From contig NZ_JAAOLX010000004.1 in NCBI RefSeq assembly GCF_011601265.1, positions 186,001-250,000 of the forward strand: a stretch of DNA of 64,000 nucleotides. The letters run 5' to 3'. Position numbers and translations under genes: made by a program. Positions 34,862-42,906 of the stretch are shown here, in pieces; positions within the stretch are counted from its first letter, which is position 1, and each line of letters begins with the position of its first letter. The notes under the pieces were generated by a model. It saw only the letters and a program-made list of their open reading frames with translations, did not search any database and had not been told where the DNA came from. Source of the stretch: Iodobacter violaceini (GTDB lineage Bacteria > Pseudomonadota > Gammaproteobacteria > Burkholderiales > Chitinibacteraceae).

Positions 34862-34915
34862 TTTCTAATCCTTTAAAGCTGCAGCGCCTGCCTGAACACA
34901 CGCTGCAGCGTGTGA

Positions 34916-35809
34916 TTACAAGAAACCCAATAATTTTCCAGCCAGACCAAACAACACCGTTACGCCAATCAGCTTCACGGGTGAATAACCTTTTTTCATC
35001 AAAGCAAACATCAAAAAGGTGAATGCCAGCGGCAAGAGATTAGGCATCAGCTTATCGAGCACATCGGCCTGCAGCGCAATTTTGGCCTTACCTGCATGAA
35101 TTTCCAGCGGCGTAGACAGCCTGACATAAGACGCCACCAGCGCACCAATCACCGTCATCCCCACAATCGATGCGGCATGCGATATTTTCCTGGTATTGGC
35201 TTTTAAAGCGCTGATCGCCCCCAGCCCCGCCCTGTAGCCATAATGCGCCAGACCAAAACGCAGACCAAAGTGCAATGCATTAAACAGCAGCAGAAACACG
35301 ACCGGCCCGAATAAACTGCCTTCCAGCGCCAGCGCAGCACCAATCCCCGCACAAATCGGCAGCCAGGTCAGCCAAAACATCGCGTCGCCAATCCCGCCCA
35401 AAGGCCCCATCAGCGCCACTTTTACGGCACGTATAGTGGAGATTTTTTCCTTGCTCTGCTCCATTGCCAGCACAAGGCCGGATAGAAAAGTCACATCAAA
35501 GGGGTGGACATTAATAAATTCCATATGCATCTGTGCGGAATTTTTTAAGTCTTCCGGGTTTTTATGGATTTTGCGCAGTGCCGGCAAAATCGTATACAAC
35601 CAGCCACCTGCCTGCATCCGCTCATAATTAAACGAGGCTTGCAGGGCTAAAGAGCGCCAGGCCATGCGATTAATGTCTTTTTTAGTAAGCGGCCCGGCGG
35701 GCGTGGTATCGATATAGTCATCGCGCTCAACATGGCTGGTAGCAAGGGCCTGCTGCATGCGCAGCTCAGCTTTGGCCGCATTTGCGGCTTCAGTATCATT
35801 AAATCCCAT
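34916..35809 (-). CDS. agaD: PTS mannose-family IID component
   Basis: 297-residue inner-membrane subunit of a mannose/galactosamine-type PTS permease. It includes MAWRSLALQASFNYERMQAGGW near residue 50, GPLGGIGDAMFWLTWLPICAGIGAALA and several C-terminal helices, all typical of EIID. The ATG at 35809 sits behind a GGAGG site located inside the end of the IIC gene, with which it overlaps by 11 bases. Together with IIC it forms the sugar channel, most likely for N-acetylgalactosamine or galactosamine by context. Confidence 0.92.
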   Translation of the reverse strand: MGFNDTEAANAAKAELRMQQALATSHVERDDYIDTTPAGPLTKKDINRMAWRSLALQASFNYERMQAGGWLYTILPALRKIHKNPEDLKNSAQMHMEFINVHPFDVTFLSGLVLAMEQSKEKISTIRAVKVALMGPLGGIGDAMFWLTWLPICAGIGAALALEGSLFGPVVFLLLFNALHFGLRFGLAHYGYRAGLGAISALKANTRKISHAASIVGMTVIGALVASYVRLSTPLEIHAGKAKIALQADVLDKLMPNLLPLAFTFLMFALMKKGYSPVKLIGVTVLFGLAGKLLGFL

Positions 35810-36566
35810 CATCCACCTCCACATTGCGAGCAGCCTGAGGCTGTGCGCGGTTTTGATTAAAGTAATCGGCCATTGCAATCGCTAAAGCGCCCAGAGCCAC
35901 CGCCAGAACCGGCAGTTTCAGATACGTCACCGCCACAAAACCCATAATAAAATAAGCGATGTAATTGGTTTTGAGCATGATTTTCATCAGCAGCGCAAAA
36001 CCAATCGCCGGCATCATGCCACCCGCTACGCTCAGGCCATCCAGCACCCATTTCGGTGCTTTTTGCACCACGGCCCCCGCCGCTTCTGCCCCAAAATAAA
36101 TCGGCAAAAAAGCCACCACAAAGTAAAAGACAAAGAGCGTGATCATGCCAAGATAATTAACCCACTCGATGCCGCGCCAGTTGCCCCGCTTCACCATCTC
36201 ATCGCATTTGTGCATCATCGGCGAAAACGTAGTGAAGAGCACGGTAATACAACCCTGCACCGCAATCGAAAATGGCACCGCCACGCCAATTGCTACCGTG
36301 GGCTCGGCCTTGGTCAAAATGGCAAAAGCCGTGCCAATAATCCCGCCAATCACCACATTGGGCGGCTGCGCCCCGGCCAGTGGCACCATGCCCATCCAAA
36401 CCAGCTCTAAAGTGCCGCCCACCAGCAAGCCGGTTTGCACATCACCTAAAATCAGCCCAACCAAAGGGCCAATCACCACGGGCCGGTGCATATGGGTCAG
36501 GCCGTCAAATAAATCGACCCCCGCCACACCTGCCAACAGCGCAATCAATAAGGCTTCAAATAGCAT
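35799..36566 (-). CDS. agaC: PTS mannose-family IIC component
   Basis: 255-residue inner-membrane subunit with multiple helices. GVDLFDGLTHMHRPVVIGPLVGLILGDVQTGLLVGGTLELVWMGMVPLAGAQPPNVVIGGIIG is the EIIC-sorbose/mannose signature region (residues about 16-80). AAGGA site upstream. It starts 11 bases after the IIB stop and overlaps IID, showing tight cotranscription. Confidence 0.93.
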   Translation of the reverse strand: MLFEALLIALLAGVAGVDLFDGLTHMHRPVVIGPLVGLILGDVQTGLLVGGTLELVWMGMVPLAGAQPPNVVIGGIIGTAFAILTKAEPTVAIGVAVPFSIAVQGCITVLFTTFSPMMHKCDEMVKRGNWRGIEWVNYLGMITLFVFYFVVAFLPIYFGAEAAGAVVQKAPKWVLDGLSVAGGMMPAIGFALLMKIMLKTNYIAYFIMGFVAVTYLKLPVLAVALGALAIAMADYFNQNRAQPQAARNVEVDDGI

Positions 36567-36577
36567 GATTTCAATCC

Positions 36578-37057
36578 TTACAGCAGTTTAGAAACAAGAT
36601 CGCCCGATTCATCAGGCACCCGGCGTATTTCGCAAACCACCTTCAGGGCAGCCAGCTCGCGAAAAACTTGCACATCAGCATCGTCCACCGACACTGTTTT
36701 ATGAATTTGGCGCTTTCCTTCGGCAAAATGCATATTGCCCACATTCACGTCATGAATAGGCACGCCGCCTTTCACCAGCGTCAGCACATCCTGCGGGGTT
36801 TTGCACACCAGCAAAATCTTTTGATGCGCCGCCGCTTTATGAATCACATCGATGGTTTTTTGCAGGGTGAAATAGCGCGTTTGCACGCCCTCACTCACCA
36901 CCATATCCATTAAGTTTTGCTGTACCGGATCGGCAGCAGCGGCGTCATTGGCCACCAGCAGCAGATTCGCCCCAAGGCTGCCTGTCCAGGTCACACCCAC
37001 CTGACCATGCACAAGCCGGTTATCAATACGGGTAAGTAAAATATTTGGCCCAGCCAT
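36578..37057 (-). CDS. agaV: PTS mannose-family IIB component
   Basis: 159-residue cytosolic phosphotransfer subunit. His17 in RIDNRLVHGQVGVTW is the expected phosphorylation site. The rest matches the family (LLVANDAAAADPVQQNLMDM, VKGGVPIHDVNVGNMHFAEGKRQIHKT). AAGGAG site upstream. It is the first PTS gene after a 331-base spacer that follows agaS and contains two repeat elements, so the PTS part may have its own promoter. Confidence 0.93.
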   Translation of the reverse strand: MAGPNILLTRIDNRLVHGQVGVTWTGSLGANLLLVANDAAAADPVQQNLMDMVVSEGVQTRYFTLQKTIDVIHKAAAHQKILLVCKTPQDVLTLVKGGVPIHDVNVGNMHFAEGKRQIHKTVSVDDADVQVFRELAALKVVCEIRRVPDESGDLVSKLL

Positions 37058-37087
37058 GACGTGCTCCTTGTCTTTTTAATTATTTAA

Positions 37088-37255
37088 GTGCCTTCGGCAC
37101 ATTGATTTAGGTGCGGCATCCCCGCGGGGACTCACTTTCTTGCTTCGCCAAGAAAGTAAGCAAAGAAGGCGACCCCGGCCAGTACGAAGGCCCCTCACTG
37201 CGGATCATCGAGGCGGCGTGCTTCAAGGGGAGATTTAAGCCCCATGCCACGTGGA
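37088..37255 (+). repeat. Dispersed structured intergenic repeat, copy D (short)
   Basis: Hairpin 1 GTGCC-TTC-GGCAC (37088-37100) and hairpin 2 CTCACTTTCTT / AAGAAAGTAAG (37131-37160). One stem position is A-T where copies A and C have C-G, and one is a C-A mismatch. The 3' half is shortened: the CGCCCCGCTTGTTCC block is missing, but TACGAAGGCCCCTCACTGCGGA and CGTGCTTCAAGGGGA remain. Confidence 0.8.
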
Positions 37256-37310
37256 AATAAGCGAGAGGCCACCAGGCTTAAAAATTCAAAAACTCAATAA
37301 CAACTTAATT

Positions 37311-37368
37311 TAAACCTTGGTTTCCTCCGTGAAACTCCGTGTCCTCTGTAGCTCAAGATTTAGGTTTT
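37311..37368. repeat. MITE-like imperfect palindrome, copy 3 (short)
   Basis: TAAACCTTGG on the left and TCAAGATTTAGGTTTT on the right, with CTCCGTG / TCCTCTGT motifs between. Same family as 7065-7185 and 8809-8906, reduced to 58 bases. Confidence 0.65.
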
Positions 37369-37388
37369 CGCGGCATACCATCAGTGAG

Positions 37389-38549
37389 TTAAGCCGGATA
37401 GGGATAAATTTTTACGCCTTGCACCACACGGTTTACTTCGCCGCTTGGGCAGGGGTTATCGGGTGCAAGGCCCAGTGATAATGAACATTCAAAAGCAAAG
37501 AGCTGGGCAAACAACAGATAAGGCAGTGATAAATACAGCTCATCCAGGCATGGAATGGTGACTTCAGTCAGGGGCAGCCTGGCGGCGCTTTTCGGGCCTA
37601 AAGCGACAAGCTGCTGAGCAATGCCATTAGCGATTACTTCTGCCTGAAAATCATCGTCGTAGCGGCGGGTATAAGAATCCGCCGCAGCCATAAACATCAC
37701 CACACAGCTTTGGCTGTCGATCATAAATTTGGGGCCATGGCGCACACCCAAGGTGGAATCAAAACGCGTGGCGATTTTCCCCGCGCTCAGCTCCAGCATT
37801 TTTAAAGCGGCTTCTTCTGCCAGCCCCGCCATTTCGCCACTGCCCAGATAAATCACACGTTTAAAGCCCTTGCCTGCCAGAGCTTTGGCTTGCGAAGCCC
37901 AGCCAGCCAGCTGCGATTCGCAAAAAGCCGCCACGGTTTCGATCTGCTCTTTGGCACGGCTTAATAAAATACCCGGCGTCAGCATCATGGCCGCCGCCAC
38001 AAACATGCAGCTGAAGCTGGAGGTCATGGCAAAGCTTTGATCGTCTGAACCTGCAGGCATCAGCACACAATAGGCATGGGAATTACCCTGGCTGTATTTC
38101 GCCAGCTCGCCTTCAGGATTACACGTCAGCACTAAATGGCGGCAATAAGGCAAAAGCTGATTGGCCAGATTGACCGCAGCCACGCTTTCCGGGCTATTGC
38201 CTGAGCGGGCAAAAGACACCATCAGGGTAGGGCGCGATGGGTCCAGATAAGCAAGCGGCTGGCTGACAATATCGGTAGTCGAAATCGCCTCGGCGGCAAG
38301 GCCAAAAGAGGCCCGCAGCCATGGCTCCAAAGTGCGGCCTGCAAAAGCAGAGGTGCCCGCGCCGCAGAGGATAATCCGTAAATTAGGCGTGGACAGCACA
38401 TCCAGCATCCATGCCTTCCACGCTAATTTGTCCTGAATCAGCCCCGTCATCAGCTCGCGCCAAAGCCTGGGCTGCTGGCTGATTTCACGGGCGGTGTGCA
38501 CAGCACCACGGTCGGCAAGCACGCTTTGCTCATAGTTGAGGTAGTTCAT
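37389..38549 (-). CDS. agaS: AgaS, SIS-domain sugar phosphate isomerase/deaminase
   Basis: 386-residue cytosolic protein with two SIS domains. Features are ILCGAGTSAFAGRTLEPWL (about 62-80), VSFARSGNSPESVAAV (about 115-130), VIYLGSGEMAGLAEEAALKMLELSAGK (about 225-250) and LGVRHGPKFMIDSQSCVV. AgaS converts galactosamine-6-phosphate to tagatose-6-phosphate plus ammonia. The start at 38549 has GGAGG 7 bases upstream and overlaps the gatZ-like stop by 4 bases (ATGA), so the two are translationally coupled. Confidence 0.93.
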   Translation of the reverse strand: MNYLNYEQSVLADRGAVHTAREISQQPRLWRELMTGLIQDKLAWKAWMLDVLSTPNLRIILCGAGTSAFAGRTLEPWLRASFGLAAEAISTTDIVSQPLAYLDPSRPTLMVSFARSGNSPESVAAVNLANQLLPYCRHLVLTCNPEGELAKYSQGNSHAYCVLMPAGSDDQSFAMTSSFSCMFVAAAMMLTPGILLSRAKEQIETVAAFCESQLAGWASQAKALAGKGFKRVIYLGSGEMAGLAEEAALKMLELSAGKIATRFDSTLGVRHGPKFMIDSQSCVVMFMAAADSYTRRYDDDFQAEVIANGIAQQLVALGPKSAARLPLTEVTIPCLDELYLSLPYLLFAQLFAFECSLSLGLAPDNPCPSGEVNRVVQGVKIYPYPA

Positions 38550-39829
38550 GATTGTGCCTCCATGCCGCAAGCGCGGGCGTAGAGCCGTGTGACTTCCATG
38601 ATCTTATCCACCACCCATGCTTCTGGCTCGGCAGGCAATAAACCCGCACTGATTTTTTTAGCCTGCTCAGGCAGGTATTGGCTGATTAAGGTAGGCAGCG
38701 GCGGCTGGCGGCGTAAATTATCAAAGAGTTTTGCCGCTGCCGCGCTCACTTCAGGATGCGGCCAGTAATAGCGAATCCGGTCAGACAAGCTGTAATTGCG
38801 ATCCAGGTACTGCTGATGCCCGGCCTGATCGTAATAAGCCAGCCAGTAATCCGGCTCTTCTTTCATCACTTGAGTGAGTGTGTCTTTTAAATGCGAGGCG
38901 GCAAATTCACCGATGGCTTCGCGCTCAATCGCATCCAGCGCAAACATCGCCTCACGCAGGGCAAATGTTAAGCCCGGGCCTACTTTTAAAATGGCAAAGT
39001 GATCCTGCACCAGCTCCCTAAGCGAGGCCCCGGTTTGGTAATCGGTAGAGTGCGCCTCAAATACCAGCGCTTCTTTGGCAATAAAGGCACTGAGCGCGGT
39101 GGCCTTTTCACGCTGATAACGCACCACCTTATGATGATCAAACTCAACGCCCGGCTGAACGACCATCGCGATCACCCGTGGCCAGGCTGCCGCGCAGCCT
39201 GCTTCGGCAAAGACCTGCTGATGTACGGCCAGCGTTTGCGCGGCGGCCTCCGGCGAGGTAACTTCCACAGCATCAAGTGATTCTTGCGCGCCGCCCGGCA
39301 CCGGCACTTCGGTACCAATCACATACACGGGCGCTTCCCCCCCGGCTGTTTGCCAGGCGCCTTCGGCTACCTGACACAAAGCTGCGGCGCGTTTGGCCAC
39401 CGTGGCATCGCTCAGCGGCACCGGATCGCCCGCGCATGACATCGAGCAATCCAAATGAATTTTGCGAAAGCCTGCCAATACATAAGCGCTGACCATTTCG
39501 GCAGCCTTGGCCATGGCCTGAGCGGCTGGCTCTTTTTGCCATGCATTCGGGCCTAAATGATCACCGCCTAAAATAATGCGCGCCTTTGCAAATCCCACTT
39601 TATCGGCAATTGCAAATACATAGTCTTTAAAATTGGCCGGCTTCATGCCGGTATAGCCACCAAACTGATTCACCTGATTAGAAGTGGCCTCAATTAAAAT
39701 ATAACTATCATCTTGCAGGCCCTGCTGCAATGCCGCTTCTAAAACCAGCGGATGGGCAGAGCAAATTGAATAAATACCATTAGCCGGCCCTGCTTTATGC
39801 TGCCTGATCATTTCTATTAAATAAGACAT
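38546..39829 (-). CDS. kbaZ: D-tagatose-1,6-bisphosphate aldolase non-catalytic subunit (GatZ/KbaZ family)
   Basis: 427-residue protein of the GatZ/KbaZ family, with GIYSICSAHPLVLEAALQQ, IEATSNQVNQFGGYTGM, ILGGDHLGPNAW and the late AHSTDYQTGASLRELVQDHFAILKVGPGLTFALREA. In enterobacteria this subunit stabilises the catalytic GatY/KbaY aldolase, which splits tagatose-1,6-bisphosphate. No GatY/KbaY gene occurs in this window. AAGGAG site upstream. It follows the DeoR regulator by 24 bases and overlaps agaS. The KbaZ rather than GatZ name comes from the aga context. Confidence 0.92.
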   Translation of the reverse strand: MSYLIEMIRQHKAGPANGIYSICSAHPLVLEAALQQGLQDDSYILIEATSNQVNQFGGYTGMKPANFKDYVFAIADKVGFAKARIILGGDHLGPNAWQKEPAAQAMAKAAEMVSAYVLAGFRKIHLDCSMSCAGDPVPLSDATVAKRAAALCQVAEGAWQTAGGEAPVYVIGTEVPVPGGAQESLDAVEVTSPEAAAQTLAVHQQVFAEAGCAAAWPRVIAMVVQPGVEFDHHKVVRYQREKATALSAFIAKEALVFEAHSTDYQTGASLRELVQDHFAILKVGPGLTFALREAMFALDAIEREAIGEFAASHLKDTLTQVMKEEPDYWLAYYDQAGHQQYLDRNYSLSDRIRYYWPHPEVSAAAAKLFDNLRRQPPLPTLISQYLPEQAKKISAGLLPAEPEAWVVDKIMEVTRLYARACGMEAQS

Positions 39830-39853
39830 AAAGGCTTACTCCTTTAAAAAACT

Positions 39854-40636
39854 TTATTCCGCCACAATCACGGTTACGCCCATTTGCGTTAATGCCTGCC
39901 GGTATTCATCGCTAATCCCGCTGTCTGTAACCAGAATATCAACCTGTGGCATTTTGCAAATCACACAAAAACTGCGTTTGCCAAACTTACTGGAATCAGA
40001 CAATAAAATAATCTGATCACAAGCAGCCAGCATGGCGCGATTAAGCTGCGCATCCTGCGCATTGGTGGTGCTCACGCCAGCCAATAAATCAATTCCATCT
40101 GCGCCAATAAATAGTTTGTTAAAATGATGTAACCGAACTGCCTGCTCCGCCTCTGGCCCGCACAAGGAATAAGAATCAGCGCGTAAAGTGCCGCCTGTCA
40201 TCATCACGGTAAAGCGCGGATCGGCGACTAACTCGCTGGCTAAATTAAGCGCATTGGTCATTAAAGTTATTTTTTTATTGCTTGCAATATAGCGGGCCAA
40301 CAAAGCAACGGTAGAGCCTGAATCCACAATAATTGAATCACCGTTTTCAACTAAATCTGCCGCTCTGCGGGCAATTAATTGTTTTGATTCTGAGCGGATA
40401 TTTTCTTTTTCTCTGAATTCCAATTCAAAAGAAAAATTCTGCGAAAGCGTGGCGCGGCCATAAGAGCGGCGAATACAGCCACTTTGCTCTAATTCATCTA
40501 AATCGTGCCGGATAGTGACGGTAGAAACACCTAATTCCTGAGCCAAAACACTGACATTACAACTTTCATGCTGGCGTAATAGATCAACAATTTTTTCATG
40601 CCGTTTTTGCATGCTTTTTATATGGTTACTAGGCAT
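39854..40636 (-). CDS. agaR: DeoR family transcriptional regulator, AgaR-like
   Basis: 260-residue repressor. The N-terminal DeoR winged helix (about residues 10-65) includes KIVDLLRQHESCNVSVLAQELGVSTVTIRHDLDELEQSG. The C-terminal sugar-phosphate sensor domain (about 80-250) includes IIVDSGSTVALLARYI, LMTGGTLRADSYSLCGPEAEQAV and FIGADGIDLLAGVSTTN. AGAGG site before the ATG. It is the first gene of the aga cluster, and the region upstream holds an exact tandem repeat that fits an AgaR operator; autoregulation is likely. Confidence 0.92.
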   Translation of the reverse strand: MPSNHIKSMQKRHEKIVDLLRQHESCNVSVLAQELGVSTVTIRHDLDELEQSGCIRRSYGRATLSQNFSFELEFREKENIRSESKQLIARRAADLVENGDSIIVDSGSTVALLARYIASNKKITLMTNALNLASELVADPRFTVMMTGGTLRADSYSLCGPEAEQAVRLHHFNKLFIGADGIDLLAGVSTTNAQDAQLNRAMLAACDQIILLSDSSKFGKRSFCVICKMPQVDILVTDSGISDEYRQALTQMGVTVIVAE

Positions 40637-40738
40637 GGCAACCTCTGCTTTAATTCATTCACTGCTTGTAAAAAAACCTGAAGACAACAAGGAGGTGACT
40701 CGAATTTATTCCTACAAAGCAAAGTGTGTCAACGCATT

Positions 40739-40774
40739 AATTTTCGACTTAAAATCACTAAATTTTCGACTTAA
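40739..40774. promoter_or_regulatory. Tandem 14-base direct repeat, candidate AgaR operator
   Basis: AATTTTCGACTTAA occurs at 40739-40752 and identically at 40761-40774, starting 22 bases apart (two helical turns), about 100 bases upstream of agaR. A partial third TCGA-containing stretch follows at about 40779-40793. DeoR-family regulators commonly bind such direct repeats; the link to AgaR is inference. Confidence 0.6.
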
Positions 40775-41017
40775 GCGGTAGTCGATAGTGATAAAAAAGG
40801 GGAATATGTAGTATTAATACATAACAATTCAACAAAAACTCGGCTATATATCCCGAAAAAATGAATGCTTATCGTAAGAATGAAACAATACTACGCAGAA
40901 AACAAAAAACCAGCCCCAATCAGCCATGCCTTCACAATGAAAGTAAATCGAAAGCACTACATTTTAATTTCTTTCGTTTTAGCCTGTTAAAATGCTGTTT
41001 TTTTGCGAAAATAAATC

Positions 41018-41044
41018 AAAAAAAAACGCGGCCAGGCCGCGTTT
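41018..41044 (-). terminator. Terminator after creA-like gene
   Basis: AAACGCGGC / GCCGCGTTT around a 3-base loop. On the minus strand a run of nine T follows. It lies about 45 bases past the 41090 stop. Confidence 0.9.
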
Positions 41045-41089
41045 AAATTGATTTATTTCCAAAGCTTAAAAATCGTGAAGCACTGAATT

Positions 41090-41554
41090 TTACTTTACAG
41101 GGATTTTCACATCACCTGCCGGCACCGCCGTCACACTATTTTGCGGGCTGCCATCGATTAATTTATCGGAGTAGGTCAGGTAAATCAGTGTATTGCGTTT
41201 CACATCCACCATACGTACCACCTGCACCGATTTAAAAAAGATAGAAGCCGATTCAGAAAATACCTCTTCTTGCTTCGCCAAGGGATTTTTAAACACTAAT
41301 TTTGCCGTCTGACGACAAGCAATCGAAAACTCTGCTTTATCTTCCGCCAAACCGAGAGAGCCCTTCACTCCCCCCGTTTTAGCCCGTGATATATAGCAAG
41401 TGACCCCTGCTACTTTAGGATCATCAAATGCATCGACCTGCACACGGTGATTACGGCCTATCAGCTTAAAAGCCGTTGTCACCGACCCCACTTCTTCGGC
41501 CAGGCTGATACCGCTGATCATGAAGCCTAAAAAACACAGCGCCCATTTACCCAT
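41090..41554 (-). CDS. creA: CreA family periplasmic protein
   Basis: 154-residue exported protein of the CreA family (function unknown). Signal peptide about residues 1-20 (MGKWALCFLGFMISGISLAE). The mature part has the family features GSVTTAFKLIGRNHRVQVDAFDDPKVAGVTCYISRAKTGG and FSIACRQTA, with two conserved cysteines that may form a disulfide. The ATG at 41554 has a GGAGAG site and overlaps the end of the preceding oxidoreductase gene by 8 bases, so the two are cotranscribed. No creBC genes are nearby. Confidence 0.9.
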   Translation of the reverse strand: MGKWALCFLGFMISGISLAEEVGSVTTAFKLIGRNHRVQVDAFDDPKVAGVTCYISRAKTGGVKGSLGLAEDKAEFSIACRQTAKLVFKNPLAKQEEVFSESASIFFKSVQVVRMVDVKRNTLIYLTYSDKLIDGSPQNSVTAVPAGDVKIPVK

Positions 41555-42599
41555 TAAAGCTCTCCATTTCCACCCATGCACCCGTTTCAGCGCTATGTTG
41601 AGCCGCTTCCAGCAGCTGCATGATCATCACCCCCTCAAAAGGCGTGACCGGATTTTTGCCAACGCCCAGCGCCGCATCACGCACTCCGGCGTAATAAGCC
41701 ATATATTGCCCCAGCGGCATGACAATCTCTTCACTTTGGGTTTGATCATTCACGCTATGGTGCAATAAACCTGGCACGGGATCCAGGCCAAAGCCTGCAG
41801 CATCCGGCAACAGCCCTGCTTTCAGCTGAGACTCTTGTACATCTAAGCCCTGCTTGCTGAAGCTTGCCAAACTGCCATGCAATACATAGCGCGGCGCGCC
41901 ACCGCTGACTAAACAGCTGGCAGACAGCTTTACCCGCATCGTTGGATAACGCAGCAACACATGAAAATCGTCCACAGCCTGAGCACCAGCACGGCGCATT
42001 TGCAAATCGGCAAATACCGCCTGCGGCAAGCCAAACAACTGCAGAGTCTGGTCAATTAAATGCGGGCCCAAATCAAACCACAGACCGCTGCCCGGCTCAG
42101 CACTTTCGCGCCAGCGATCTCTGGTTTGCGGACGATAGCGATCAAACTGGCTTTCAAACTGCGCAACCTCACCAAGGCGGCCACTGGCCAATAGTGCTTT
42201 TAAGCCCAGGAAATCAGCATCCCAGCGGCGATTATGAAAAACAGATAATACTTTGCCAGATACCTGTGCCCGCAGCGCCAGCTCTTTAGCCTGCGCCAGC
42301 GTTAAAGTAAACGGCTTATCCACCACCACATGCTTACCTGCATCTAATGCCTCGCAGGCCAGCGGGTAATGGCTGGCATTGGGCGTTGCCAGCACCACCA
42401 GATCAACCAGAGGATCATTTATCAGCGCCATAGGATTGGGCAGTACAGCGGCTTTCGGGTATCGGTCTGTCACTGACTGAGGCTGGCTTGACGCCACAAA
42501 ACGTAAATCCAAACCTGCCGTGGCGGCAATCAAAGGCGCATGAAATGTTTGCCCTGCATAACCAAAGCCGACCAGGCCGACTGCTAAATTCTTTTGCAT
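41547..42599 (-). CDS. Gfo/Idh/MocA family NAD(P)-dependent oxidoreductase
   Basis: 350-residue cytosolic dehydrogenase. The N-terminal Rossmann fold carries AVGLVGFGYAGQTFHAPLI (GxGxxG at about residues 10-15) and the diagnostic DKPFTLTLAQAKEL (Lys of the EKP-type motif at about 94). The C-terminal domain contains the putative active-site GSGLWFDLGPHLIDQTLQLFG (His at about 177). It resembles the E. coli YdgJ/YhhX subgroup, substrate unknown. GAGGTG site supports 42599. Confidence 0.9.
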   Translation of the reverse strand: MQKNLAVGLVGFGYAGQTFHAPLIAATAGLDLRFVASSQPQSVTDRYPKAAVLPNPMALINDPLVDLVVLATPNASHYPLACEALDAGKHVVVDKPFTLTLAQAKELALRAQVSGKVLSVFHNRRWDADFLGLKALLASGRLGEVAQFESQFDRYRPQTRDRWRESAEPGSGLWFDLGPHLIDQTLQLFGLPQAVFADLQMRRAGAQAVDDFHVLLRYPTMRVKLSASCLVSGGAPRYVLHGSLASFSKQGLDVQESQLKAGLLPDAAGFGLDPVPGLLHHSVNDQTQSEEIVMPLGQYMAYYAGVRDAALGVGKNPVTPFEGVMIMQLLEAAQHSAETGAWVEMESFNG

Positions 42600-42906
42600 T
42601 ATTTTCACCTCTGAACCGATCGCTTAGCTTACCCTGGGAATGCAAAATAAAAACGCAATCTTTCACTACCAGCCGGCAATATACATATTGTTTTATATGA
42701 CGATGACGCTTGTTCAATCGAATTAGTCAATATTGCAGGATAGGTGAAATCCACATTATTTAATTCATGCCACACTTGGGTAAACACCAGCCCGGTAAAT
42801 TCAAAAAACAACTGCTGCAAGCAAGAGACACAAGCAGCCAACTTCCAGTATAAGGGGTAGTTAGCCATCAACCATACCCGGCACGCAACCCGCCTAATGG
42901 AAACGC
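42600..42906. other. Divergent intergenic region
   Basis: About 307 bases between the oxidoreductase and the FemAB-like gene. It must contain both promoters. I see no hairpin, repeat or named binding site. Confidence 0.5.

Larger units (their letters stand above)
37058..37388. other. Repeat-filled spacer inside the aga cluster
   Basis: 331 bases between agaS and the PTS IIB gene. It contains structured repeat copy D (37088-37255) and a MITE-like palindrome (37311-37368). No coding sequence or recognisable promoter. Confidence 0.7.
40637..41089. other. Intergenic region upstream of agaR
   Basis: 453 bases, strongly AT-rich, containing the tandem operator-like repeats and the creA terminator. 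A 61-codon plus-strand frame at 40861-41046 runs into that terminator, has no ribosome site and looks non-coding. Confidence 0.6.

Noticed and set aside
37058-37388. Remnant of a gatY/kbaY gene in the aga spacer
   Set aside because: I looked for aldolase-like reading frames on both strands and found none; the spacer is explained by the two repeats.
40861-41046. 61-codon frame upstream of agaR
   Set aside because: AT-rich composition, no ribosome site, and its end overlaps the creA terminator hairpin.
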